Below are positions 47,205-59,500 of a stretch of 64,000 nt of DNA, in pieces. The notes under the pieces are model-generated. The model saw only the letters and a program-made list of their open reading frames with translations. It had not been told where the DNA came from and did not search any database. Position 1 is the first letter of the stretch. Each line of letters begins with the position of its first letter. Position numbers and translations under genes: made by a program. This DNA comes from Bactrocera neohumeralis (Eukaryota; Arthropoda; Insecta; Diptera; Tephritidae): contig NC_065921.1 in the NCBI RefSeq assembly GCF_024586455.1, forward strand, positions 5,022,001 to 5,086,000, written 5' to 3'.

Positions 47205-49195
47205 TTTAAGTATGAACTATCACAATTACAGCACTATTCAGTTTTATTACTATTGGGTTTTTTTCGCACCAACGATTTTTTTACATGCACATACACAATA
47301 GTGGACACACATATCCATTAACATGCGCATGTATGCATGTAATTGAGCAAAAAATTATCGCTCAATTAGTGCCTTTTGTGTGCCACTTCTGACTCGCATA
47401 CCGCTGATGTCAATTCGTCGTCGTTTCGTTCAATGCGGCACGTTCACAACTAACGCCAATGAGGTGCGGCGGCATATTACGTTTGCCACAAAGTGTTGCA
47501 AGCGTGACTCGCACACACACACACACATGCAGATAAATCACTATTGCAGTTTTGCAAAGTTTTTCGATATCTCTAGTCGCAATAAATCGTCGCCTGGCTT
47601 GATTGGCGCAAAAGGTGCAAAAAGTGTATTTGTGCGCGATTTTTCGATATTTACTGCGAAATCTTTGGAAATCGCTATTTTTACGGCGTTCATTGATTTC
47701 ACAGGAAAATATGAAGGTGTTAAAAGAGAAAATATAGATTTCTGCGAATATTTTCCATTTATCGCTTTTTCAAAGACTGGGGGATTTTTTATACAAAAAA
47801 AGAAATAAAATTTTAGTAATAAAAAAACATATTTTAATAATAAAAAAGAACACATTTCTCTACGCCGAATATGCATGTACGAAAAATTATTGACAGTATT
47901 TACAAAATGACTACTTGTTGTCAATTATCCGTAAATGGGTTACGACCGAAGCGCTTGCACACGTAAGTGCCAAAAACAAATTACGAAAGAAGAAATATTA
48001 AAAGCTGCGCTACTGCAAATAATTGTTGAAAAAGACACCAAGCACTCCCTACCAAGGCACATGCGTAAATATATATGTGTGTATGTACACGTATGTCCTT
48101 CAAATTTCCGTCAACGTGAGAATCTGCCGTCTGCATGCCAACTGCCCACGGCACTCACATACGTAACTACAGCAATAATGCAGAAACAAAAACAATAATA
48201 AAACAAACAGTCAGCATACATCAGCAGTCAAAGAGCCGGCGCAATCAGCAGTGAAGCCTTTCAATATTCAGCCTGATTTGCGCCCCTTCGGCAATTGCGA
48301 CAGCGGTAAGAGCAGTGCCAGCAGTTGAAGCTGTAAAGCCAACGTGGAGCATAATAAGAAGAAGGGCCGGAGCGAGCATAGTGTTTGGTTCGCTTTTGTC
48401 GGTGTTGGTTTATGTGCAGAAATTCCAACAAAATTACAGAATTCTTCACATTTATTGCTTGAATATTTCGAAGACTTCTTCCAGCACTAAGCCGAAGCTG
48501 CGGTGGTACGTCAGCCTTTTGTGTCTTATAAAATGTTTGCGCTGTCGCAGTTTATCGACTTGCTTGCACGTTTTGTGTTGGTATGCGTGCGCATGCGTGT
48601 GAGTGTGCTGTGTTATTTATGGCAGTCAGCGACACGGCTGGTTTGGCAGTTATGCCCAAATTGCTCTTTGCTTAAAATTATTTGTTTTCAATTTATTTGT
48701 TTTTATTGCTGTAGGCAGTTGTTGTTGTTGCTTACATTATTATTATTGATACAGCTTCTCAGCAATAAGAAATTTTATTTCGTGCTTTTGTGTTCTTGCT
48801 TGCGACTTTTTCCTCGCTCACATCATTTTTGCTTTGAATTTTTGCAACCGAAAAATATGTGTCGCATGCTTTCAAGATCTGTTAGCCTTCGTTAGCTCGC
48901 AGTCATAATTGTTTTTAATAATTTCAAAAAAATGCTGAAAATTGTTGCCACAAAATATGTGAAGAAAAGGTATTTGCAGAATCCATACTACAAAAAAAGC
49001 AGAAAAAGAATATAAAAAGAAATTTCAAGTTAATTTTCAATTTCTAGGAACCAAGCGGGTCGCATCAGCGCTCCTAAAAATCACATTTATATACAACAAC
49101 AGAAAAAACAACAACAAAAACGTTAGCTTCAGTTGCATTGCAGCGAAATACCCTTTAAAAATCCTAAAATACAAAATAATCCTTACCAGCACTAA
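47205..49195. other. Egfr first intron, no gene recognised
   Basis: No recognised coding region or RNA. The open frames at 47380-47808 and 48503-48895 have no recognisable domain. Confidence 0.4.
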
Positions 49196-49196
49196 A

Positions 49197-49745
49197 TTGT
49201 GTTCGATCAGTTTGTATGGAAGCTATATGCCATAGTGATCCGATCTAAACAATTTCTTCGGATATTAACACATTGCTTTAAGAAATAATCCAAACAAACT
49301 TTCAGAGAATGACTTTACAAATAAAAAAGTTTTCCATACAAGTAATTGATGTCGATCGTTTAGTTTGTATGGCAGTTAAATGCTATAGTTGGCCGATTTG
49401 AAAAATTTCTTCGGAGATTAAAACGTTTAATAATGGAATAATCCGTGCCAAACTTCGTGAAGATATCTCGTCAAATGAAAAAGTTTCCCATACAAGCACT
49501 TGATTTCTGTCCTTTAGTTTGTATGTCAGCTATACGCAATAGTGATCCGATATCGGCGTTTCGAACAAATAAACAGCTTCTAGGGAAGAAAAGGACATGT
49601 ACAAATTCTCAGATAGATATCTCAACTACTGAGGGAATAATTTTCCTACAAACATACTGAAGATATAAAATATGATTTCAGATGCTTCCTTATTTCAAAT
49701 TTCGTTGGAAAACTTAATATACCCTTTTCAATGTACTGAGATTGT
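49197..49745. repeat. Three-unit tandem repeat, period about 153 bp
   Basis: AGTTTGTATGGMAGYTATAY occurs at 49209, 49362 and 49516 (spacings 153 and 154). Each unit continues with ATAGTGATCCGATNTNAACA, a CTTCGGAGATT-like segment, and a TTTTCCATACAAGNANTTGA end. The third unit is truncated after the CCGAT segment. The units are diverged from each other. The structure recalls interspersed repeats common in fruit-fly genomes, but the family is not named here. Confidence 0.8.
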
Positions 49746-51480
49746 GTAAAGCGAAGCGCTAGTATTCATAATTTATCAATGTCATTACGTTTCGCTTTCC
49801 CAATAAACATCTCTTGGAATTCATATGCAAATATATACACATTCAGCTACCTTTCGGCTAGATAGCACGTGCGTGCGCGCTAAGTGATAATGCGGCCCAC
49901 ATCTGCCTGCATATAGCTCGCTAATGATTTCCTTTGGCATCGACACTTCAAAGTTGTTTTTGTTATTCATACAGCATCACAACAAAATTGACAAAGAAAA
50001 ATCATTAATTCAACGGAAAAAATGTCGGCATTTACAACAACAACATGCACGCAATAAAATCGTATACAGCTGAACAGACATACCCACACAGAAATGCAAG
50101 CATAAGTAATTGTGCAAATGCATATGCCTTCATTGTAAACGAGCGCAAGGCACATTTACATATGTATGCCACACCAAACCGCCACAGCCGCAATCGCAGC
50201 ATTGGCATCAATTCATCTCAATTCATTTCCTAACAATTAATGGTTCACCGAAATGCCGCGAGCCACGAGCGTGCGCTTCGCTGCCGAATGGTGTGGGGGT
50301 CAGAGTGTGCCATCAGCGTGCAGCCCACACACATGCGTGCGGAGCATCATCAACAGTCGCGTATGTGCGCGTGTTGGTGCTTTTGTTTACATGCTAATTT
50401 GCAGAACGGACGTCAAATAGATGAACCAAAAACCCAACAACAACATCTAAAGCCAGACTATGCGCTCACTCGCTCGCTAACTCGCTTTCCGTTTCCGTTC
50501 TGCAATGACAAATGAAATGACTAACGAATTTCAAACGGATTTGATTTGTTTAAAAAGCATAACACACAAATTACAACAAAGCACCAACAAAAAGCTGGTG
50601 TACTGGGGCGAAATTCCGAAGAACTCATTTGTGAAATGCTAAACAGCTCGTGTAAAATTTTAATATTAATGACTTGAACAGGTTGACTGGCTGCTGACTA
50701 ATGATAACAGCGCCAGCCAACGCCTCCGCGCTGCGCAGCAGCTAAAGCAAAGGCCTTCAAAGGTGAGACGAGGCGACAAGGCGCGCGCTAAGCGGCAAAT
50801 TGCTGGCCGCACATCCAAGCGCTTGCATATATTTATTATTAGCATTCGATAGTGGATACACGGAGATAGTCCGCAAAATGCGTGGGCTGCTAATTATTGA
50901 ATACGCCAACTGAGTATTTCGCTTTAAGCTCATACGTGTGTGTGCTAGAGTTTTTTCTTTGTCATTTTTCAAGCTGGCGCCCACTTGTTGTCCGCTCATT
51001 TGTTTGCCCGCGCCTCAGACCGTGTACGTTTCCACATTTCGCTCTTTATCGTCCGTAAGCTTTTATTGTTTATTTTTGTTTTTCTTTCTTCTCCAACTTT
51101 TGTCATCGCTTTCCTGTCGCTCAGCCGATTTCGAAGCTTGATTTATGCTAAGCATAATGAGAGCAAGCCAAACAAAAGCTATGTGTGTCTGTGGGAGTCC
51201 AAAGCGATAAATGGCAAAGAATTACAGAACAAGTAAAATTACTCTAAGAAAGCATGACTTCTGTCTCACACCAATATTTTTGGTGTTGCTTACTTCTAGT
51301 GGCCATAAAATGAATTCCTTGAAGCCCATTATACAGAATTTATGAGAAAGCTAAAGACTTAAGCAACGAACTCGATTGAAATTTTAACAGAGATTCTAAC
51401 AGAGATTGATTCAACGTTTGAATCATTCCAATGATATCACAAGCATTTTTAACCAATTTCTAAATGCAATTTTATAATTT
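49746..51480. other. Egfr first intron, no gene recognised
   Basis: No recognised gene. Dispersed motif copy C at 51353-51378. Confidence 0.4.
51353..51378 (-). repeat. Dispersed short motif, copy C
   Basis: On the minus strand AATCGAGTTCGTTGCTTAAG continuing TCTTT. Twenty-three consecutive bases are identical to copy D at 54230-54252, about 2.9 kb away and on the same strand, with unrelated flanks. Confidence 0.8.
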
Positions 51481-51675
51481 TTATTGCAATATTTCATGTT
51501 GGTGTTTTTTGTTATTATTATAATTTTTTTATTTTTTTATATTTTTTTTTATTAATTTATTTTTTATTTTAATTTTTTATTAATTTATATTTTTTTATTT
51601 AATTTTTTAAATTTTTTTATATATTTTTTTTTAATTTTTTTATTAAATTTTTTTTTTTTTTTTTTGTATTTTTTA
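51481..51675. repeat. T/A low-complexity tract
   Basis: Nearly pure runs of T with interspersed A, ending in a long T run near 51648-51664. Confidence 0.9.
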
Positions 51676-52060
51676 TAGCACAAGCATTTCACTTTGTTCA
51701 TGCGCGCCATTGCATGTTCGAGCAAGCAGGCACTCCTGTTTGACCGGGATAAGCCAACTTGAATGTAAGCAGATTCTCTACAACTGCTTCTTCAGCTTTG
51801 CTGTGTGCGTATGTACAGTGCGCATAGCTTCTTTGTGAGGACAAAGTCCAACTGCATGTGGTAAATGTAAAAACGAAGCAAAAAATTTTTGAGACGCTGA
51901 AGAGAAAATAAATAACTATGACCATTTTAGTACTAAGCTTTATTTTTTTCAGTAATTGCAAGTAACTAAAGTGTAAATATTGAAATTTAAGAAGTTTCGC
52001 AAAAATATGGTTTTAGAAGGTTTTTTGGAAATAATTGAATAATAATTGAAATTTTTTATA
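51676..52060. other. Egfr first intron, no gene recognised
   Basis: No recognised feature. Confidence 0.4.
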
Positions 52061-52321
52061 TAAGGGTGGGTCAAAAATAAATAAATTTTCTCAGCTTGGT
52101 ACTCCAAAAAAATTTATTCTTAGAAATTTTTAAGAAAACCTGAAACTATTGGAGATCAATTGAAAACTTAATATTAGGGTTGGTCAAAAATATTTGTTTT
52201 TTCTGCGCTTGATACTTCTAAAAATAGATTCTTAGACATCTCTAAGAAAACTTCTCCTGTTATGAGCTCTTAATTGCAACGGTAAGCGAAAAAAATATTC
52301 GTTTTTGGCCCACCCTAATAT
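52061..52321. mobile_element. MITE-like element with TTAGGGTGGGTCAAAAA-type inverted ends
   Basis: TAAGGGTGGGTCAAAAA begins at 52061; an internal direct copy ATTAGGGTTGGTCAAAAA starts at 52173; the right end TTTTTGGCCCACCCTAATA (52302-52320) is the inverted form. Left and right ends match at 17 of 19 positions. The 110-bp spacing and the TTAGGGTGG core are shared with the array at 46435-47204, so both belong to one family. No coding capacity. Confidence 0.75.
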
Positions 52322-54659
52322 ATATTATTTTTGATGTATTTTTTACAAGTTTTGCGCTCTAACATACTTATACTCAAACAACGTAGACTTAGCATTTTTT
52401 ATAAACACCTTATCTTCTTATTATAATATTTCTCTTTTTATAATATTTTTCCTTAACATCTCTAACAGCCAATTAAAGTTTTTAACACTGACAAAAAAAT
52501 ATGTTGAAAATCATTTTTTTCTACTCTTACATTTCCTGCGATCTTCAAAAGATATTCAGACTTTTCCCTTAACCAACACCCACTCGCTCTTAAGTGAGAC
52601 CGACGCCAACGCAAAATCTTCCTCACCGCACGCTCGCTTCATTGCTCTTTCCGTGTTTGCATTGAAAGCTCGAAATTTAATTTAATTATCGCAAGAAACG
52701 AAAAACAAATAAACAATTTTTAATTTATGCAGCAAGGCTCAAGTTGGTAGCTGCATTTATTGGCATTGCTCACGCTGTGTCGCTCGAACAGCACGAATTA
52801 ATTTTGACCGCAACGGCAGCCACAGCAGCCACAGCAGCAGCAGCGACAACAACACCCACCCACAGGCGATCAAACGGTCTTTGGGGCAATAAAATTAATT
52901 GCATTTCATTTAACACACTTCTGCCGCATACACATACATATACAAAGAGTGCTCAGTGAGTGCTCATCGCTTCACCACTCGTGAGTGTTTGACGCTCACT
53001 AATTTACTGCAGGTGCACCAGTTCTGGGAAGTGACAATGTGAAGCGAAAAAAGTGTTGTGTTTCAACTTTTATTGCAACTTCAAATTTATTTTTAACTTC
53101 TTGCGGGCGCTTCCTCGAAATACCGCCATAAAGCGTTAAGGCAATAATCATAAAAAATTTAAATTAATTTCGGTGCCAGCAAAACGCATTTTCGGTTGCT
53201 TAATGCACTTCCACCCACAGCAAGAAACAACAACTGACACACACTGTGTTTGATTTCTTGATTTCGGTTGGTAGTTGTGTTACAGTGACCTCCAGCTGGC
53301 AGCTTGGAGCGCTGATAAGTGGGTGTAGGATGCGTGTTGTGGCCAGTTATTTGACAAGCACTTTCTTTACACACAAAAGACAAATTGTCAATAATTTTTC
53401 ATTGCCGAGCGCTGAGTTCGTGGGAGGCGGAATGTGTCGTGGAGGCTAATAAAGATAAAGTACAGTTGTGTAGGTGAAAGCAGTGTGGTTTGGAAAACTA
53501 GGACGTTGCCAGAAACATGTTTAACACAAGGTTGTTATAAATTTTTGTGCTGGACGGCACCAGAAAGACTTTCATGAGAAAAAAACTTTTTGCTGTATGC
53601 TTCGTAAGCTTAGTTACCTCTTCTAGAAAGCAATTTGTTGAATAACTGATACTTAGTGACTCAAATAGAGAAAGAGTTTTTCTAATTTTATACTTCATAG
53701 ATCTAAATTCTTATCGAAATTCTAATTGATTGCCTTCTTACTTAACCACTAACAAGAGTTACTAAGGTGTCCACACGAATTATGTAGCTGAGTGCAACAC
53801 ATGCATTCAAATATGTTAAAAAAAAACAACAAAAATCAAACGTAAATGAGCAACAAAAAATCCTTCACAAACTGCCTTTTCTAGACAACTTTTAAGTACT
53901 GCTACGGCATGTCATGCAATATGCTATTGCTGGCAGCAACACAAAATCAATAGCAACAAGAATATATGTGCCATGCAATACGCATCAATAGTGCGTACAG
54001 CTCACCCATATATGCGACTGTACGCACAAGCAATGTCGCCGCTTGGACTCTATGCAAAATAGTTAATTGCCACATTATGTGGCACCCGTCAGCGTACGCG
54101 CCACAAACCAGCTAAGCACATATCCGCGTGTGTGCGTGTGCGTGCTGAAAATAGCACAAAGTGGCAAAATGGAAAATGGATTGGCAGCCGCGACAGGCCA
54201 GCAAGCCAGCTTGGCACTCACAGCATATTAGACTTAAGCAACGAACTCGATTTGCATTGTGCTCCTAGGCGACTGTGCGTAGCACTGCTGTGCGCGAATT
54301 ACTTAAGTTGTATATGTTTTTCACCAATTTAATTATTTGCATTGCTGTTACAGCGGCATATAAAGGTGCAGCACTGCATTACTTTCAGTATTTTATTATT
54401 TGGCGTTTTTGCAGCAATTTACCTTCACATATGCGAGCTACGCAATTTGTCACGTTTTCGCTGTCGCTGTTATAGTTGTTGCTATTATTAGCACATTCTT
54501 AATTGCTTTGCTGTTGTTACATGCTATGGTGTTGTACTTTGCTTTTTCATGGTAAGTTTGTCAGCGCTTGTCAGCTGGCGTGACTAACGTATTAGACGGC
54601 TGATAGATTTACTTAGAGTGACTGGCGACAATTGCTGAATTTTTAGAGATTGTTAAATG
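52322..54659. other. Egfr first intron, no gene recognised
   Basis: No recognised coding region. Contains dispersed motif copy D at 54230-54252. Confidence 0.4.
54230..54252 (-). repeat. Dispersed short motif, copy D
   Basis: On the minus strand AATCGAGTTCGTTGCTTAAG continuing TCT. Identical over its whole length to copy C; departs from it immediately on both sides. Confidence 0.8.
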
Positions 54660-54667
54660 CATTGATA

Positions 54668-54870
54668 TTGGAAAAAATAAAATAAAAATAAAAAAACCAA
54701 AAAAACAAAATTGAAAAAAAATAATAAAAATTTTATTTTTAAATATAAACAAAAACAAAAATGAAAAAATTATAAAAAAAAAAAACACAAATATGAGAAT
54801 ATATTTTTATCATAAAAATCGCATGTGCCGTTTGGTTTTTATATATATATATTTTTTTTGTTATATATGT
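54668..54870. repeat. A/T low-complexity tract
   Basis: AAATAAAAATAAAA-type runs to about 54790, then TATATATA and T runs near 54840-54860. Confidence 0.85.
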
Positions 54871-56074
54871 ATCGTGTCACTTGTCTTTTGTAATATTCTC
54901 AAATAAAAACGTTAATTACCGCACTTTGCTAGCAATTATTGTATTTCTCATACATATTTAAAATCGTTTAAAAAATATTTTTGAATCTGCTATGCAACAC
55001 GCGCATGCCACAACGTAATCAATGCTGCACACCGCCATGCGCCACACAAATATGTGCTCAAAATGACACTCATACATATGCATTATGCAAACGCGCAGCA
55101 TTCGGGGCATTCTTTGGCGCGTGCGCTCGTCACCAGTGAGCGACCAAATGGGGAAAACTATATATAAATACAACGCCACTCTCATACGTATGCACGTGTG
55201 TGCACGGACTGCTAATGCTAGCAAAGCAATCTACAGCAATTGTGGTTGTGGCTGCTACAATTCTCGCTCGTTGCTCGTTGCGGTGAAAGTAACACAGCAG
55301 CTCAGCTAATGCCATCAAATAGAAATCCAATGTAGTTTATTATGCACGCTCGTTTGTGTTCATACACGCGTGTGTGTAGGTATGTCTGTAACGGCATTTC
55401 CCAATTGCCAGTCGACGACCGGTTGGACGCACGCTCGCACGCCTGTCGCTTAGCCAGCCGCTTGAGCTTTGCTCGCCGTGCAATAAATAATTCATAATAC
55501 TTTATTTATTTTTGTTGTAGCTGCATTCATTTACTTGTATTTGTTGTTAACGGCCACTGATCCTTCTATTAATATTACGGTAGCTCATGCCATATTATCT
55601 CAGTTGTGTCGCTGCTTTGTGACAATTTTAGTTAGACGATTACTTAATGGCGAACACGCGCTTCAAATCTATTATGGGTATTGAATATAGTATAGTTGCT
55701 GTTGTTGTGTTTTTTATAAATTATATTTATTGTTGCGACGCCACGGTGCAGAAATAGTTCACTAAGTGGCAAATAAAAGCAATCGAAGGAGGTGAGACAT
55801 AAATGGGGCATGAAGTGATTGCTTACGCCGGCCAGAGCTTTGCACCAGATTGAGGGAGAGGTGGGTATTTTCATGTCATTTGAAGCAAAAAAAGCTAGAT
55901 TCGAAAATAAATAGTTTCTTAGAGGCATTTGTTGACCTAAATTATATAGTGACTGAAGCTAAGGAGTCTAAAGGGGTGGTAAAACTAGGTGGTAGACAAG
56001 AAACAATAAACAAATTAGCTTCATTGACAGAGATATGGGAGCTAATAGATGAAATGAAATACTATATATGTATG
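54871..56074. other. Egfr first intron, no gene recognised
   Basis: No recognised feature. Confidence 0.4.
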
Positions 56075-56597
56075 TAGTCGAAAAAGTCCTTTCGTATTTC
56101 TGGTCAAACTTCAACTCATTTTTTTTTATTTTTATACTAACAAATAAATAGACAAATATGTACCATTTTCGTTGACCACCTTTTGCCATTTTTCCACTAG
56201 AGGTATTATTCCATCAGTGTAAAACTTTCATCAGTGTGAATCGAAATTTCGAAATTTCCAGAACTGAAGCGAGTGAACCATTGTTGTGCTACACGAACTG
56301 ATACAGCATCGTCTCTGGAGACTTCACAAATTTCATTGATGGCTTGCGTGGCATTCCTCCCTTTTTTATACAAAAATTTCAAATAAAAGCGATTTTTTTC
56401 ATTATTTTCACTCATTTTTGAACAGCTGTAACTTTTTTCAACTTCCCCGAAATTAATTTTTTTTTTGTTTGAATGAAGATCACCTTGAATCTCACCTTTC
56501 CAACACTACATGGTACGACAGAATATGATTGGTAGCACTGGACACACGCGACTGCAACGACATCTATTGGCAAAATACGAAAAGACTTTTTCGACTA
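56075..56597 (-). mobile_element. Internally deleted mariner element with intact ends
   Basis: The ends TAGTCGAAAAAGTCCTTTCG (56075) and, inverted, TAGTCGAAAAAGTCTTTTCG (from 56597) form a terminal inverted repeat of about 24 bp with one mismatch, including the TA target dinucleotide. The minus strand from 56415 encodes the mariner transposase N-terminus: MSENNEKNRFYLKFLYKKGR, then DAVSVRVAQQWFTRFSSGNF, the first helix-turn-helix. It then jumps, in another frame, to the C-terminal end: FYTDGIIPLVEKWQKVVNEN (about 56220-56160). The whole catalytic domain is missing. Total length 523 bp against about 1.3 kb for a complete mariner. It cannot make transposase but keeps the ends needed to be moved by one. 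Confidence 0.88.
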
Positions 56598-59500
56598 ACC
56601 AATACATACTTTTAGATATTCTTTATATACGATATAAGTATTTTTAAATCCTTTTTAAAATAATTTTAATCTTTTATGCTGACTGCTACCTCCATATCTC
56701 ACCGCTTGCCTTCATTTTTGTAGCATAGTCATAAATAAAAATTATATAAATAATATACTGATATTTTCATCGCTTATATATATTTATAAAGCCTCATGTC
56801 TAGTGACGTTTTCAATATATTCTATGATCTCCTGCTTAAAGAAAATGTGCTAGACATTGATGACGCCAATGAGACAGCACGTGCGTCGCTTGTTGTCACA
56901 CCGAACCAAACTTATTTGTAGAGCCGCCAGCACAGTAGCGCCTTTGTTGTTGCTAGTTTTTGTATTATTGGTATTATTGCCCAGTATGCGCCGCAGGCTG
57001 TTTACGTGCTTGGCATTTATGTGGCGCTGCAAAGCTGCTGCGCTAACAGATTTCGTATCAAGCGCTGTTGCTAAACGCTCGCCTGCTGTCAGCAGTTAGA
57101 AACAGGTCAATACACACCGACAAGCTAGCAAAATGATTGTGGCGCCAAGCGGCGCTGTGCGTCTAAGTCTGTCAAACACCGATAAACAAGTGGGCCAACA
57201 ACAAGTGAACCAGCTATAACTGAAGGCGATTGCGTTTGCTTAGTTCAAAGTAGAGTTGCATAGCGGAAAATCTCCAAAATTTCAGAGAGTATTAGGTTTA
57301 TGTTTCATACTACATCTCCTCATAAACCTTCTATTATGACTGCAGCATTCTATAGATTTCAACAACAAAGCTTAACTTTCAGCATATGCTTAAAAACAAT
57401 GCCTTTCCTCACCTACTCTCCTACTCTCCTCTCTTTTTCTATTTTTATTTAAGCCATCCACTACGCTTTGTCTATTGTCTTTTACATGAACTCCGTAGCC
57501 TGCGCAGTTGAAGACGCGCTCAGCCGCAGCGTCTGTCATGCTATTGATGCTAGCGCGCATGGCGACTTTATGGCGCCACCGTTCAAATCTGACCAGTATT
57601 TTTTCAGCAGACTCTTGCGCCGCCTCCCACAAATCGAATTTTTCAACTTCAAGCCGTGTACATCTGAGGGCTAACATTGGAGACGAAGCTGCAGTGGATA
57701 AATTGATGGCGGCACACGGCATTTACTTGCGCAAGCAATACTTTGTTGCTTCGTTTCTTCAGTTATGTTGCAGGGTTTAGCTGCGGGCGTCAGTAAATTC
57801 GTATGGACGGCAACTTACTCAGCCAGTGCTCAAACGCTGTGCAATGGCGGGACGGCAATTGATGTTGTCGATAATAATGTGGCGCGGCATGTTGCGGGTA
57901 ATCACGACAACCACTCGGGCAGTGTTGGCAGCAGCAGCAGCAACAGCAAAGGACGTTGGAGAAAGACTAAAAGCTGCGCACTCGCAGTGTGTTTGCCAGT
58001 GTGTCTACTTTCCAGCGCTGCTGTTAATAATCACGATGATTGTAATGACGTTGCACATTTCGATGCTTGCGTCGTGCCTTACGGCTGCACAATTATCAAA
58101 GTGCTCACAAACATTCATGCGAGTATGAGGAGTTGAGCGCTTTAGTGTTGGTAGGAAAGTACGTCGAATCGCGCTGCCGCAGACTGTGCTGCCGAAAATC
58201 TTTTTTTGCAACAACAAGAACAATAATAACAGCTAGCTGCATCATTTTGTTGCCCACAAATATATGAAACTTTTTATTAAATTTTTAATAGCGCTTTGCG
58301 TAGAAAGTACTCGTGCAAAAGTGCTTTGCTGCATTATCTCACATTGCAGCGCAGACCCTTCCACGCTTCATCTAGAATGTCTTGAGGCAGTAAGCAATCA
58401 TTTGACGCCATACTCGCTGCTTTTCGGTGCACAGCAAATAACAACAAATCTTACCGACGAATGGCATCATAAAATAAAATTTCCGGATCACGATTTCCGA
58501 ATTATAACAGAGCCGTAAAAATAATTGGCGTATACTAAAGCGCAAGCCGAGGCAATGCCACCGCTGGTAGATCAAAGAGCATGGACAGCAAGAATTCGTG
58601 AAAAATAATGCTAAAAATATTCGTAAATTCAATAACAATAGAAAAACTGGATTGTAAGTGCGTGTGCTCGGCAACATTGCCAAAACTAATGGAAATTAAT
58701 TTCCATATTTATTCAAAATTTGCTTACTCTTTTTTACGAATTTAAAACTCGCTTTAAATATTTCCAATATATTCACTAATTATCGGCATTTATTTCATTA
58801 AAGTCAGGAGAACCTTGTGCTTTAACGAACCGAATGCAATTTCAGGCACGCCAACCTGAGCGCATAGCCGGTAGCCAGCGGAAGTTGTCAGCATTTGAAC
58901 TTGCATTTCGAATATACGATTTTCAAGTACAAAACCACACGAGACAAAAACCAAAATGAAACTCATAATGTTGTGCTGTCTGCTAATGGCTGCCCCCTTT
59001 AAGAGCCGCCAACGCTCGCAACTGGCGCGGCGGCAGCCAATGTCGTCGAAGCAGCCCGTGAGGCTGGGCGCGTTAATTGCAAGTGGGCAGCCCAGTCAAC
59101 GCTGGCAACTTATCGAGTACAGATTATGTGATTTTGAAATTATATAAATAAATAAATTTATGTGCGCACACGGGTGTGTATTTATGATTATCTATTTGTG
59201 TGTATTTATCATATACATACAGCCTTGGGCATGTGCATGTGTTGGTATGAAAGTGTATGCGTGTTTGTGTGGAAGGAGCCCACCAGGTTCGCTGCTTGAG
59301 TCTTTTGTTTAGCATATGTTTACACAGTGTTTTGTGTGCTTGCTTTGCGCTGTTCTTCACATCATTCTCCGTTTCTTCAACACGCTTTTTCATTGTATAT
59401 TTTCTGCATTTACTTGAGTCCTCATTGTTGTCAGCAACGCACATCAACAGCGAAATAAGAGAAATACAAAAGTAGCGCAATAACCAGGGAGAGCCCGGCA

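Noticed and set aside
57390..57722. 110-codon minus-strand frame with a plausible helical composition
   Set aside because: No recognised family, overlapped by open frames on the other strand, no splice or transcript evidence.
58540..58680. Minus-strand ATG frame with a hydrophobic stretch (NPVFLLLLNLRIFLALFF)
   Set aside because: Could be a signal peptide, but the only in-phase donor is weak, several extra cysteines follow and nothing supports it as an Egfr exon.
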